Source: Eubacteriaceae bacterium UBA6119
GTDB lineage: Bacteria; Bacillota; Clostridia; Eubacteriales; UBA1433
Assembly (NCBI GenBank): GCA_002423395.1
Contig: DIVZ01000007.1
Span: 186,001 to 250,000 of the forward strand
Length of the DNA stretch: 64,000 nucleotides
Reading direction: 5' to 3'
Position numbers and translations under genes: made by a program. The notes beneath the pieces were generated by a model. The model saw only the letters and a list, made by a program, of their open reading frames with translations, did no database searches and was not told the DNA's origin. Of the stretch, positions 25,807 through 35,004 are shown piece after piece. The first letter of the stretch is position 1. Every line of letters begins with the position of its first letter.

Positions 25807-26241
25807 ATGGAGTTACTAACAAAGTTAAATCATAAAAATCAAAGCGAAATTATTATTTTAAATGCACCGAAAAATTTTAAAAACGAAATTGATGAAATCA
25901 AAAAAAATATGGAAGTTTCAGAAGACGAAAACATTTATGCAGAGATAGATTTTATATTAGTATTTATTAAAAATAATGAAGATATAGAAAAGTATTCTGA
26001 AATGGTTTTGCCAAGAGTATCCGCCAACGCTTTAATATGGTTCGCATTTTTAAAAAATGCTGCAATTGATGGTGGCTGGGAAATTTTACGGGATTATCAG
26101 TTTGAACCCATAAGACAAATTGCAATTAACAATGAATTTTCTGCAATACGTTTTAGGCCAAATAAAATAACCAGAAGCGAAGAGGGCGGCGCGGGAACTG
26201 AGGGAAAGATTAAAACAAAGAAAAAAATTGAGTATTACTGA
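25807..26241 (+). CDS. DUF3052-like protein, unknown function
   Basis: A 144-residue protein. The layout is an N-terminal strand-rich part (SEIIILNAPKNF), the central FILVFIKNNEDIEKY, the LIWFAFLKN strand, and the end PIRQIAINNEFSAIRFRP. This matches a small family related to DUF3052, in which the last motif usually reads like AID-ETWSALRFRP. The catalytic role, if any, is unknown. The C-terminus is a basic Lys-rich tail that looks disordered. It is monocistronic with a good terminator. Confidence 0.7.
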   Translation: MELLTKLNHKNQSEIIILNAPKNFKNEIDEIKKNMEVSEDENIYAEIDFILVFIKNNEDIEKYSEMVLPRVSANALIWFAFLKNAAIDGGWEILRDYQFEPIRQIAINNEFSAIRFRPNKITRSEEGGAGTEGKIKTKKKIEYY

Positions 26242-26244
26242 TTA

Positions 26245-26280
26245 AAAAAAGCATCTGTTATAAACAGATGCTTTTTGTTT
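26245..26280. terminator. Intrinsic terminator between convergent genes
   Basis: AAAAAGCATCTGTT pairs with AACAGATGCTTTTT, with A-run and T-run on the two flanks; it can serve both strands. Confidence 0.9.
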
Positions 26281-26284
26281 TTGA

Positions 26285-27001
26285 TCAGTCTAAAATTTCG
26301 CCGGATGATGATAGTGTTATTATTTGCCACGGTATCATTTTGCCGCTGTTTTTTAAAGCGGTGGTTACTGCGTTCTGCAATCCGCCGCAGCAAGGAACTT
26401 CCATTCTTACAACAGTTAGAGATTTTATATTGTTTTCTTTAAGTATAGCTGTAAGTTTTTCTGAATAATCTACATTATCAAGCTTGGGACATCCTATTAA
26501 TGTTACTTTATTTTTCATGAACTTATTATGAAAATCACCATATGCATATGCACTGCAATCGGCGGCTATTAAGATATTGGCATTATCAAAATAAGGAGCG
26601 TTTATAGGAACAAGTTTTATCTGAACAGGCCATTGCGAAAGCTGTGACTCCGGCGCGTTGGTCGGAACACTATCCGGTGCAGGATGATTCGCATGCTGCT
26701 TTTCCAACGTTCTTGACTGACTTCCCGGACATCCGCAAGCCAACGGCTGCTCTTTTTGCTGCGATTTTTTCATATTTTCTTTAACAGCTGCTTCATCATA
26801 TTCAAGCGCTTCACGTTCTATAAACGAAATAGCTCCTGTAGGGCATGTGGGAAGACAATCACCTAGTCCGTCGCAATAATCGTCTCTGAGCAGTTTTGCT
26901 TTTCCGTCCACAATTCCTATAGCGCCTTCATGACAAGCGTTTGCGCAAAGACCGCATCCGTTGCATTTATTTTCATCGATATCTATAATTTTACGTATCA
27001 T
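26285..27001 (-). CDS. 4Fe-4S ferredoxin-type protein with extra C-terminal domain
   Basis: A 238-residue protein with two [4Fe-4S] cluster motifs near the N-terminus (CNGCGLCANACHEGA and CDGLGDCLPTCPTGA), a linker with CGCPG, and a C-terminal domain with scattered Cys (AADCSAYAY, IGCPKL, VPCCGGLQ). The ATG at 27001 has GGAGG 8 bp upstream. Proteins of this layout occur in many Clostridia and methanogens as small iron-sulfur redox proteins of unknown partner. A Crp/Fnr-type operator lies upstream in the same geometry as at the permease operon. The name ATP-binding used for relatives is not supported here: I see no P-loop. Confidence 0.85.
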   Translation of the reverse strand: MIRKIIDIDENKCNGCGLCANACHEGAIGIVDGKAKLLRDDYCDGLGDCLPTCPTGAISFIEREALEYDEAAVKENMKKSQQKEQPLACGCPGSQSRTLEKQHANHPAPDSVPTNAPESQLSQWPVQIKLVPINAPYFDNANILIAADCSAYAYGDFHNKFMKNKVTLIGCPKLDNVDYSEKLTAILKENNIKSLTVVRMEVPCCGGLQNAVTTALKNSGKMIPWQIITLSSSGEILD

Positions 27002-27039
27002 TGTATTTACCTCCAAACAATAATAATATTTACAATTTT

Positions 27040-27080
27040 ATAATAACTCAACTAAGATATAATTTATATTGCATTTGCAA
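27040..27080 (-). promoter_or_regulatory. Crp/Fnr-type operator and -10 of the ferredoxin-like gene
   Basis: On the minus strand the palindrome TTGCAAATGCAA (27080-27069) is followed after 23 bp by TATTAT (27045-27040). The predicted start site near 27033 puts the palindrome centre at -41.5. The core TTGC-N4-GCAA and the 23-bp distance are identical to the site at 5348-5389. Confidence 0.6.
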
Positions 27081-27199
27081 CAAATGAAATTATTATAATA
27101 TTTTTTACAAAAATGCAAAACTTATTTAATACTGTTTTGAATTTAAACGTTATTATAGTAAAATAAGGATAATTATGATTTAAAATACAAGGAGTTAAG

Positions 27200-28486
27200 A
27201 TGCTATTTAAAAATATTGATATATTGGATGAAAATTTTGATTATATTAAAAACTGCCATATCGGGATTGACGGTGAAAAGATTGATTATATAGGTAAAGA
27301 ACTGCCCGATAAAAATTACGGAAGAGTATATAACGGAACTGGAAAGCTGTTAATGCCCGGCCTTGTAAACGCGCACAGCCATGTGCCGATGACGCTTCTT
27401 CGCGGATATGCGGAAAACATGAAACTGCAAGACTGGCTGACAAAGCGAATTTTTCCTTTTGAGGCTAAAATGACAGCAGAAGATATTTACAACGGCTCAA
27501 TGCTCGGTTTCGCCGAGATGGTAAGGTTTGGCATTGTATCAACAACAGACATGTATTTTATGGATGAATATATTGCTAAAGCGGCTATGGACGCGCAGAT
27601 AAAGTGCAATTTGAGTATAGGAACAACAAGTTCTGGCGATAAAGGTTATTACGATTTGCCGGTATTTGAAGAAAACAACAGTTTAATAAAGAATTATCAC
27701 AATAAAGAAAACGGACGAATAAAAATTGATTTATCGCTTCACGCAGAGTATACGTCTAATGAAAAAACAGTAAGTCAATTAGCGGAGTTTGCGCAAAAGT
27801 CAAATGTGAGAATGCATATACATTTATCGGAAACCAAACAAGAGAATGAACAGTGCAAACAACGACACAATATGACGCCGGCTAAGTATTTTTACACGAA
27901 CGGAATATTCAATGTTCCTACAACCGCCGCGCACTGCATTTGGCTTGAAGACGAGGACTATGATATTTTAAAGGAAAACAATGTTACAGCGGCATGCTGC
28001 CCTGTAAGCAACTTAAAACTCGCAAGCGGTTTTTGCAACGCGCCGAAGTTGTATAATAAAGGAATAAACGTTGCGTTGGGAACTGACGGCGCTGCAAGCA
28101 ATAATAATTTAAATATTTTTGAAGACTTAAAAATTTTCGCATTAATATATAAAGCGTCATTTAATGACCCAACAGTTATAACGCCTAAACAGGCTATTAT
28201 GTCCGCGACAAAAAACGGCGCGATATCTCAGGGAAGAGACGATTGCGGCGCAATAAAGGTTGGCAATAAATCGGATATAATAGTACTTGATATTGATAAA
28301 CCATGGATGACGCCGAATCACAACATACTAAACAATATAGTTTATTCAGCGCAAGGCAGCGACGTTGTGTTTACAATGGTTGACGGCAGGGTGTTATATG
28401 AAGACGGCGAGTATTACAGCATAGATATTGAAAAGGCGATTTATAACGCTAATATGAGTGCGAAATTTATATTAAGTAAATTATAG
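27200..28486 (+). CDS. mtaD: 5'-methylthioadenosine/S-adenosylhomocysteine deaminase-like amidohydrolase
   Basis: A 428-residue amidohydrolase of the MtaD/SsnA group. The metal site NAHSHVPMTLLRG, the HIHLSET strand, AAHCIWL and LGTDGAASNNNLN match deaminases of 5'-methylthioadenosine, S-adenosylhomocysteine or adenosine. The metal is normally Zn or Fe. AAGGAG stands 6 bp before the ATG. A purine nucleoside phosphorylase follows after 10 bp, so the likely route is deamination to an inosine-type product and then phosphorolysis. Exact substrate preference cannot be read from sequence. Confidence 0.9.
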   Translation: MLFKNIDILDENFDYIKNCHIGIDGEKIDYIGKELPDKNYGRVYNGTGKLLMPGLVNAHSHVPMTLLRGYAENMKLQDWLTKRIFPFEAKMTAEDIYNGSMLGFAEMVRFGIVSTTDMYFMDEYIAKAAMDAQIKCNLSIGTTSSGDKGYYDLPVFEENNSLIKNYHNKENGRIKIDLSLHAEYTSNEKTVSQLAEFAQKSNVRMHIHLSETKQENEQCKQRHNMTPAKYFYTNGIFNVPTTAAHCIWLEDEDYDILKENNVTAACCPVSNLKLASGFCNAPKLYNKGINVALGTDGAASNNNLNIFEDLKIFALIYKASFNDPTVITPKQAIMSATKNGAISQGRDDCGAIKVGNKSDIIVLDIDKPWMTPNHNILNNIVYSAQGSDVVFTMVDGRVLYEDGEYYSIDIEKAIYNANMSAKFILSKL

Positions 28487-28496
28487 GAGAAAAGAT

Positions 28497-29303
28497 ATGT
28501 TTACACAATCTGTTGAATATATAAAAAAATTTATAAATATTGAGCCGGAAATCGGTATTGTTCTCGGCTCTGGACTCGGCGGAATAGCAGAAGCGATTGA
28601 AAGTTTTGTTGCTATAAATTACAAAGATATACCTAATTTTAAATCATCCACAGCTCCCGACCATATGGGGCGGTTCGTTACAGGCAAACTGGCGGGGAAA
28701 AACGTTATATGCATGCAGGGCAGACTGCATTACTATGAAGGATATTCTCTTGAAGATGTAGTATATCCTATTCGAGTAATGAAACTTTTAGGCGTGAAAA
28801 CTCTTATCGTAACAAACGCGGCGGGCGGCATAAATGAGTTGTTTAATTCAGGCGATATTATGCTGATTAAAGACCATATAAACTTTATGGGCAACAATCC
28901 TCTTATAGGCAAAAATTACGATGAAATCGGCCCGAGGTTTCCCGATATGACGAATACATATACTCCTAAATTGATAAATCTGGCGGAACAATGCGCAAAG
29001 AAGTTGAATATTGACCTAAAAAGCGGAGTATACATAGCTTTCAGCGGCCCGAGTTTTGAAACGGCGGCTGAAATAAGAGCCGCAAGAATACTCGGAGCGG
29101 ATGCCGTGGGTATGTCGACAGTGCCCGAGGTAATAGCCGCCGCTCACTGCGGTATGGAAGCGCTCGCATTTTCGCTTATTGCTAATATGGCATCAGGGGT
29201 TACAGACAAAGCGCTGGACGGAGAGGAAGTAATAAAAATAGCGCAGGAAAAGGGAAAAATTTTACAACAACTTATTATAGAAATATTAAACAACTATAAT
29301 TAG
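28497..29303 (+). CDS. punA: Purine nucleoside phosphorylase
   Basis: A 268-residue trimeric-type purine nucleoside phosphorylase. GIVLGSGLGG (phosphate loop), GRLHYYEGYS, TNAAGGIN and AFSGPSFETAAEIRA with MSTVPEVIAA are family signatures. It cleaves guanosine, inosine or related nucleosides to base and ribose-1-phosphate. AGGAGAAAAG precedes the ATG. It sits between the deaminase and a uridine-kinase-like gene with gaps of 10 and 8 bp, forming a nucleoside-salvage operon. Confidence 0.93.
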   Translation: MFTQSVEYIKKFINIEPEIGIVLGSGLGGIAEAIESFVAINYKDIPNFKSSTAPDHMGRFVTGKLAGKNVICMQGRLHYYEGYSLEDVVYPIRVMKLLGVKTLIVTNAAGGINELFNSGDIMLIKDHINFMGNNPLIGKNYDEIGPRFPDMTNTYTPKLINLAEQCAKKLNIDLKSGVYIAFSGPSFETAAEIRAARILGADAVGMSTVPEVIAAAHCGMEALAFSLIANMASGVTDKALDGEEVIKIAQEKGKILQQLIIEILNNYN

Positions 29304-29311
29304 GAATATAA

Positions 29312-30385
29312 ATGCAAAACGAAAAAGATTTTATACAAATACTTATAAACCATTATAAAAAATATCCGCAAATGCAGATAGAAGATTTCTACAAGCTAAT
29401 TTATCAGAATGAGTTTGCCGGAGGGCATTTGATAGACGATTTTGATAGCAGCTATAAGTATTTGGAGGAAGAACTCAATTCGCTTAATAAACAATATAAA
29501 TCAGATTTAATGTTTGAAGATATAGGAAACGGGCTTGCAAGAATATATCTAAATTCACTTAACCAGACAGCAATAAGTTTAAATATTGTAAATAAATTTT
29601 TTGTAAATACGGCTAATTCTGTTATTGGCAGTATAAAAAGGTTTGAGGCAAAACTTAATATCTTTCTTAAATGCTGCAGGGAAGGGATTTTACTTTATGA
29701 CGTACAAAGAATATCTGATTTCTTACATGAGCAAAAAAATAAAGGCTATAGGCATATCAGCCACAGTGAGGAATACAGGAATGCATACCTGCCTTCATAC
29801 AGAGTGATAAAAAAGGGATACGCTAAATACTTTGAAATATTTTTAAAAATAGATGAAATTTGCGCAAAGAATGAATTTGTATATGCAGCTATAGACGGAA
29901 GATGTGGCTCGGGCAAAAGCACGCTGGCAGAGCTGATAGGCGGCATATATGACTGCAATGTTTTTCATACTGATGATTTCTTTCTGCCTTCAGAGCTCAG
30001 AACAAAAGCACGATTGGAAGAGTCAGGCGGCAACATTCATTATGACAGGTTTTATAGTGAAGTGATACAGGGGCTTAAAAGTAAAAGGGCATTTACATAT
30101 CAAGCATATGACTGTTCAAAATCAGCTTTTACAAAGCATATAGATGTCAAATATAAAAAAATAAATATTATAGAAGGCTCATACAGCATGCATCCGAAAT
30201 TTGACGATATATACAATCTGAAAATCTTTTTACACGTTGATAAAGAAGAGCAAAGTAAAAGAATATTATCACGTAACGGACAAGAAATGCATAGACGGTA
30301 TATAAATGAATGGATACCGATGGAAGAAAAATATTTTAAAGAATTTAATATAGAAAAAAACAGCGATTTAATATACGATAATTAA
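29312..30385 (+). CDS. Uridine-kinase-like P-loop protein with unknown N-terminal domain
   Basis: A 357-residue two-part protein. Residues 1-185 form a mostly helical region with no family I know (motifs NEFAGGHLIDDFDSSYKYL and SYRVIKKGYAKYF). Residues 188-357 form a kinase-like domain with Walker A GRCGSGKST (196-204), HTDDFFLP and a substrate lid, as in uridine kinase and related enzymes. It ends the salvage operon after the phosphorylase. A nucleoside or ribose-related substrate is plausible, but the N-terminal domain is unexplained. Confidence 0.8.
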   Translation: MQNEKDFIQILINHYKKYPQMQIEDFYKLIYQNEFAGGHLIDDFDSSYKYLEEELNSLNKQYKSDLMFEDIGNGLARIYLNSLNQTAISLNIVNKFFVNTANSVIGSIKRFEAKLNIFLKCCREGILLYDVQRISDFLHEQKNKGYRHISHSEEYRNAYLPSYRVIKKGYAKYFEIFLKIDEICAKNEFVYAAIDGRCGSGKSTLAELIGGIYDCNVFHTDDFFLPSELRTKARLEESGGNIHYDRFYSEVIQGLKSKRAFTYQAYDCSKSAFTKHIDVKYKKINIIEGSYSMHPKFDDIYNLKIFLHVDKEEQSKRILSRNGQEMHRRYINEWIPMEEKYFKEFNIEKNSDLIYDN

Positions 30386-30393
30386 TCCTATAT

Positions 30394-31203
30394 TTATTTA
30401 AATATCAAAAGACTTGCGGCCATTACGCCCATACCCAATATAAGACCGTAAATGGCTAAATGATGTTTCCCGTACTTTTCGGCTGAAGGCAGCAGTTCAT
30501 CAAGCGAGATGTATACCATAATGCCTGCGACAACAGCGAATACAATACCAAACATTGTCTCATTTAAAAATCTTCTTAGTATAAAATATCCTATAATTGC
30601 GCCAAGGGGTTCTGACAGACCTGAAGCGAAGGAATAGATAAACGCTTTTTTTCTGTTGCCTGTAGAATAGTAGATGGGCACGGAGACTGCTATTCCCTCG
30701 GGTATGTTGTGAATAGCAACCGCTATGGCTATGCTTATTCCGAGCATACCGTCTTTTAGCGCTGCAGAAAATGTTGCAATGCCTTCGGGAAAGTTGTGGA
30801 TGGTAATAGCTAAAGCGGAAAACATGCCAAGTCTTAATAAGTCGTTTTTTTTGCTCATATTTTCCATATCTACTGAATCTTTGAATTCATGAGGATTATG
30901 AAAACTGGGCACAAGTTTGTCTATTATCGCAATTAATAAAATACCCGCAAAAAATGAAAGTGTTGTAATTAAATATCCGCCGGAAGAGCCATATATTAAA
31001 CAAAGAGACTCTTTTGATGCGGGAAACAATTCTATCATTGAAATATAAATCATTACTCCCGCGGAAAAACCCAAAGAGGCGGACAAGAATTTAATATTTG
31101 TTTGTTTTACATATAAAGAAATTATGCTGCCTATACCTGTTGAAAGCCCCGCTATTAATGTAAGCAAAAATGCAAATAGAATGTTATTATTTGATAAATT
31201 CAA
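30394..31203 (-). CDS. zupT: ZIP family metal transporter (ZupT-like)
   Basis: A 269-residue, eight-helix protein. The two metal-site motifs TIHNFPEGIATF and AIHNIPEGIAVSVP are diagnostic for the ZIP family, and the short His-containing loop between helices 3 and 4 fits ZupT. It should import Zn2+ and possibly Fe2+ or Mn2+. The start is TTG at 31203 with GAGG suitably spaced. It is convergent with the salvage operon, with a very small gap (30386-30393) and no obvious terminator hairpin there. Confidence 0.9.
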   Translation of the reverse strand: MNLSNNNILFAFLLTLIAGLSTGIGSIISLYVKQTNIKFLSASLGFSAGVMIYISMIELFPASKESLCLIYGSSGGYLITTLSFFAGILLIAIIDKLVPSFHNPHEFKDSVDMENMSKKNDLLRLGMFSALAITIHNFPEGIATFSAALKDGMLGISIAIAVAIHNIPEGIAVSVPIYYSTGNRKKAFIYSFASGLSEPLGAIIGYFILRRFLNETMFGIVFAVVAGIMVYISLDELLPSAEKYGKHHLAIYGLILGMGVMAASLLIFK

Positions 31204-31294
31204 CTCAACCTCTAATAAATTGTTATATAATATATTTTGAGTACATTAGTAAATTCTATACTAAAAGCAGAAATATGTAAATACGAGGTGCTAA

Positions 31295-31783
31295 ATGAAT
31301 AAAACAGGCGAGCTTATAAGCGAAATGATTGCATATTATCAAAAAGATAAGAAGCGCATAAACCACTTTTTAAAAGTTTACGGTTTTGCAAAAGCGATAG
31401 GAGAGAATGAAAACATCCCGTCTGATATGCAATTTATTCTCCAGACCGCGGCTGTAGTGCATGATATAGGTATAAAAATAAGTGAGGAGAAATATAACTC
31501 GAGCGCAGGAGAACACCAGCAGGTGGAAGGTCCGCCAATTGCGAGAGCTATGCTTCAAAAACTCGGCTATGATGAGGCGGTGATACAAAGGGTTTGTTTT
31601 TTAATCGCGCATCATCATACTTATAAAAATATTGAAGGTATTGATTATCAAATACTTGTGGAAGCTGATTTTTTGGTAAATATATTTGAAGATAATATGG
31701 AAGAGAGAGAAATTAAGAAAATAAAAGAAAAAATATTTACTACTAACACAGGAAAGCAATATTTGGATCAACTCTACTTGTAG
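31295..31783 (+). CDS. HD-domain phosphohydrolase
   Basis: A 162-residue HD protein. INHFLKVYGFAKAIG gives the first His, AAVVHDIGIKIS the HD pair, and LIAHHHTYKN additional metal-site His residues. It is a stand-alone HD domain of the HDIG type, like small proteins that hydrolyse nucleotides or cyclic dinucleotides. No GYP motif is seen, so it is not a typical c-di-GMP phosphodiesterase. The ATG follows CGAGGTG. It lies before htpG but is outside the CIRCE-controlled transcript. Confidence 0.85.
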   Translation: MNKTGELISEMIAYYQKDKKRINHFLKVYGFAKAIGENENIPSDMQFILQTAAVVHDIGIKISEEKYNSSAGEHQQVEGPPIARAMLQKLGYDEAVIQRVCFLIAHHHTYKNIEGIDYQILVEADFLVNIFEDNMEEREIKKIKEKIFTTNTGKQYLDQLYL

Positions 31784-31805
31784 ACTATTTTAATAAAGGA
31801 AGATA

Positions 31806-31833
31806 TTGACAAAATAATTATAAATGGTATAGT
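31806..31833 (+). promoter_or_regulatory. Promoter of htpG
   Basis: TTGACA (31806-31811) and TATAGT (31828-31833) with a 16-bp spacer lie just before the CIRCE element. Confidence 0.65.
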
Positions 31834-31838
31834 ATTAT

Positions 31839-31865
31839 TTAGCACTCTGAAGCATAGAGTGCTAA
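31839..31865 (+). promoter_or_regulatory. CIRCE element (HrcA operator) of htpG
   Basis: A perfect CIRCE repeat: TTAGCACTC (31839-31847), nine-base spacer, GAGTGCTAA (31857-31865). HrcA binds this site and blocks transcription until heat stress. It lies between the promoter and htpG, in the transcribed leader, the usual position for this repressor. Confidence 0.97.
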
Positions 31866-31893
31866 ACAGTTTTATTATGGAAGGAGAGCACAA

Positions 31894-33771
31894 ATGGCTA
31901 AAAAACAATTTAAAACAGAGTCAAAAAGATTGCTTGATTTGATGATCAATTCTATTTACACCCATAAGGAGATTTTTTTGCGGGAGCTTATTTCTAACGC
32001 CAGCGACGCTATTGATAAGATTTATTATAAAGCGCTTACCGATGAGAATATTACTTTTAACAAGGATGATTATTATATAAAAATAACACCTGATAAAAAA
32101 AGCAGGATATTAAAAATTGAAGATACAGGAATAGGAATGACAAAAGAAGAGCTGGAAGAAAATTTAGGAGTAATTGCCAAAAGCGGATCATTAAGCTTTA
32201 AAAAAGAAAATGAAATTAAAGACGGTCACGATATTATAGGTCAGTTCGGGGTGGGGTTTTATTCCGCTTTTATGGTAGCGCAGAAAGTTTGTGTTATAAG
32301 CAAGGCGCTTGGCAGCGACCAGGCATATAAATGGGTGTCAAGCGGCGCGGACGGATACACAATTGAACCGTGCGAAAAAATAAAAACGGGAACCGAAATA
32401 ACCCTTACTATAAATGAAAATACGGAAGATGATAATTATGACGAATTCTTAGAAGAATACAGGCTTCAATATTTAATAAAAAAATACTCGGATTTTATAA
32501 GATACCCCATTAAAATGGAAATGCCGTCAAGCGTTAAAAAAGAAGTAACTGAGGACGAATACGAAGAAGTAAGCCAAGAACAAACAATAAACAGCATGGT
32601 TCCTATTTGGCGCAAAAATAAAAACGAGCTTAAAGACGAAGATTATGAAAATTTTTATAATGAAAAACACTATGGTTTTGACAAGCCGATAAAACACATT
32701 CACATTTCAGCGGACGGCGCTGTGCGATATAGCGCAATACTTTACATTCCTGAAAAAACACCGTATGACTTTTATACAAAAGATTATGAAAAAGGACTTG
32801 AGCTTTATTCTAACGGCGTACTTATTATGAATAAATGCCCCGATTTACTGCCTGATTATTTCAGCTTTGTGAAAGGATTGGTAGACAGCGAAGATTTGTC
32901 GCTTAATATTTCACGCGAACTTTTACAGCATAACAGACAGCTTAGCCTTATAGCAAAAAATATTAAGAACAAAATAAAATCAGAGCTTGCAAGCATTCTA
33001 AAAAACGACAGAGAAAAATATGAAGAATTTTATAAATCTTTCGGAAGACAGTTAAAATACGGCATTTACAGCGAGTACGGTTCAAACAAGGAAGATTTGC
33101 AGGATTTGCTGATGTTTTATTCTTCAACCGAAAAGAAAATGACAACGCTTGAGGAATATATTTCCCAAATGAAAGAAGAACAGAAATATATTTACTACGC
33201 ATCAGGAGAGTCGGTAGAGCGTATTGACAAGCTGCCTCAAACCGAAATGCTTACGGACAAAGGATACGAAATACTGTATTTCACGGAAGATGTAGACGAG
33301 TTTGCAATAAAGATGATGCTTGATTATAAAGAAAAACAGTTTAAATCAGTATCGGATGGTGAACTCGGAATTGACGCTGACGAAAAAGAAGACGCCAGTA
33401 AAGAAGATGATAATGATAAGAAACTGCTTGAATATATGAAAGAGGCACTTGGTGACAAAGTAAAAGACGTACGCATATCTAAAAGGCTGAAAAAGCATCC
33501 GGTATGCCTGTCAAGCGAAGGACCTGTAAGTATTGAGATGGAAAAAGTTTTAGCCGCGATGCCTAATAATGCGCAGGTTGCGGCGCAGAAAGTACTTGAA
33601 ATAAATAAAGATAACGAAATTTACGCAACGCTTAAAGGCGTGTTTGAAAATGATAAAGAAAAGCTGAAATTATATACTGAACTTTTATATAATCAGGCGC
33701 TTTTAATAGAAGGATTAAGCATATCAGATCCGCTTGAGTTTTCAAATACTATATGCAAATTAATGGTATAA
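31894..33771 (+). CDS. htpG: Molecular chaperone HtpG (Hsp90)
   Basis: A 625-residue bacterial Hsp90 of normal length. The GHKL ATPase domain shows [27 protein letters not shown] and [14 protein letters not shown]; the middle domain contains the NISRELLQ motif and the C-terminal domain the dimer region. It is a cytoplasmic ATP-driven chaperone. GGAAGGAG precedes the ATG. A perfect CIRCE element is upstream, so it is under HrcA control here. The next gene is 14 bp downstream and probably shares the transcript. Confidence 0.97.
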   Translation: MAKKQFKTESKRLLDLMINSIYTHKEIFLRELISNASDAIDKIYYKALTDENITFNKDDYYIKITPDKKSRILKIEDTGIGMTKEELEENLGVIAKSGSLSFKKENEIKDGHDIIGQFGVGFYSAFMVAQKVCVISKALGSDQAYKWVSSGADGYTIEPCEKIKTGTEITLTINENTEDDNYDEFLEEYRLQYLIKKYSDFIRYPIKMEMPSSVKKEVTEDEYEEVSQEQTINSMVPIWRKNKNELKDEDYENFYNEKHYGFDKPIKHIHISADGAVRYSAILYIPEKTPYDFYTKDYEKGLELYSNGVLIMNKCPDLLPDYFSFVKGLVDSEDLSLNISRELLQHNRQLSLIAKNIKNKIKSELASILKNDREKYEEFYKSFGRQLKYGIYSEYGSNKEDLQDLLMFYSSTEKKMTTLEEYISQMKEEQKYIYYASGESVERIDKLPQTEMLTDKGYEILYFTEDVDEFAIKMMLDYKEKQFKSVSDGELGIDADEKEDASKEDDNDKKLLEYMKEALGDKVKDVRISKRLKKHPVCLSSEGPVSIEMEKVLAAMPNNAQVAAQKVLEINKDNEIYATLKGVFENDKEKLKLYTELLYNQALLIEGLSISDPLEFSNTICKLMV

Positions 33772-33785
33772 ATAAGGAGTAAGTT

Positions 33786-34256
33786 ATGCGAAGAAAAGAC
33801 AGGGAAATTACAGACAGAGCGGAAATTATCAGCATAATAAAGAAATGCGACGTTTGCAGGCTGGCTATGTTTGATGATAAATATCCTTATATTGTTCCGC
33901 TTAATTTCGGGTTGAATTATGATGATGATAACATCGAATTATATTTTCATTGCGCGCAAGAAGGCAAAAAGCTTGATTTAATAGCTAAGAACGATAATGT
34001 CGGGTTTGAGATGGATACTTCCCATAAGCTTGTTGTAAGCGACAGCCCATGCGGCTGTACTATGGAATATGAAAGCATAATAGGAAACGGCATTATTGAA
34101 ATAGTAAATGAGGAGCAAAAAGAAAAAGCTCTTGACTTTATAGTTACACAATATACGGAAAAATCAAACGTTGCTTACGATGAGAAATATTTCAAAGCCG
34201 TTACGGTGCTTAAATTGACAGTTAATAATATTACATGCAAAAGACTGAAAAAATAA
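33786..34256 (+). CDS. Pyridoxamine 5'-phosphate oxidase-like flavin protein (NimA-like)
   Basis: A 156-residue split-barrel flavin-binding protein. MRRKDREI at the start, CRLAMFDDKYPYIVPLNFG and the later YESIIGNGIIEIV match the NimA-like group. Some relatives reduce nitroimidazoles; most have unknown substrates. The protein has three Cys in CGCT and nearby. AAGGAG lies before the ATG. It lies 14 bp after htpG, so CIRCE control is expected. Confidence 0.87.
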   Translation: MRRKDREITDRAEIISIIKKCDVCRLAMFDDKYPYIVPLNFGLNYDDDNIELYFHCAQEGKKLDLIAKNDNVGFEMDTSHKLVVSDSPCGCTMEYESIIGNGIIEIVNEEQKEKALDFIVTQYTEKSNVAYDEKYFKAVTVLKLTVNNITCKRLKK

Positions 34257-34278
34257 TATTAATGAAAAATCTATTTAA

Positions 34279-34318
34279 TATACTCTTGTTAAATTACAAG
34301 AGTATATTTAGTTATTTT
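34279..34318 (+). terminator. Intrinsic terminator after the htpG operon
   Basis: TATACTCTTGT (34279-34289) pairs with ACAAGAGTATA (34296-34306), followed by a T-rich stretch. Confidence 0.8.
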
Positions 34319-34323
34319 CAAAA

Positions 34324-34842
34324 TTAATTATTTAGCGGATTTAATTCTTTCAGTCTATCATATACTACTGAAGCGGATATAGTGGGGTAATTATATACTA
34401 GTCTTAATTGCTCTAGGTCATTAATAAAAGATTTACTCTTTAAAGCTTCTGAATTATCAATATAAAAGTTATTTACTTCTTGTAAAAAATCATCCTTATT
34501 TAAATCAAATACGCATTCAAAAAGTCCAAAAATGGGTAATATGTATGAAAGGAACTCTGTTATAGAATGTCCGATAAGGTATTTAGTTCTATCGGCTTCC
34601 ATATTTGGTATAATTAAATAAATAGATAAATTTTCATTCTCATTAATAATGCAATAATGACAGCCGTCTATGCCAGTCTCCGCAAATACTTCTGCATCTT
34701 TAGGAGTTTCTTCATAATGGTCATAATCTTTGATAGGAATCAAACCAATAATTTCACCTAAAGAATCATCATTTTGCCAATTATAACAACTATAAGCTGC
34801 TAAAAATTTATCTTTTTCTATTTTACATATTTTATTTCTCAT
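34324..34842 (-). CDS. Uncharacterised protein, possibly SMI1/KNR4-like
   Basis: A 172-residue acidic protein without signal peptide. The segment GLIPIKDYDHYEE followed by FAETGIDGCHYCII resembles the conserved core of SMI1/KNR4 (SUKH) proteins, many of which are toxin-immunity or recruitment proteins. No toxin gene is adjacent and the rest does not match strongly, so this is only a suggestion. The gene is AT-rich, single and without a clear partner. GAGGTAA lies before the ATG. Confidence 0.65.
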   Translation of the reverse strand: MRNKICKIEKDKFLAAYSCYNWQNDDSLGEIIGLIPIKDYDHYEETPKDAEVFAETGIDGCHYCIINENENLSIYLIIPNMEADRTKYLIGHSITEFLSYILPIFGLFECVFDLNKDDFLQEVNNFYIDNSEALKSKSFINDLEQLRLVYNYPTISASVVYDRLKELNPLNN

Positions 34843-34974
34843 TAATTACCTCAAAAGCACTTATTAATAAGTAAAAACAGAAGATTATATAAAACAGCTT
34901 AACATTTGGAAATAAATATTTCAATATTAATATAATATTAATAGTAGTAATTATTATTCTTGAATACCAGCAAA

Positions 34975-35003
34975 AATAAGAAAGCTCACCTTGTGAGCTT
35001 TTT
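34975..35003 (-). terminator. Intrinsic terminator of the Mn-catalase gene
   Basis: On the minus strand AAAGCTCAC pairs with GTGAGCTTT around a three-base loop, followed by T-rich DNA. Confidence 0.85.
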
Positions 35004-35004
35004 A

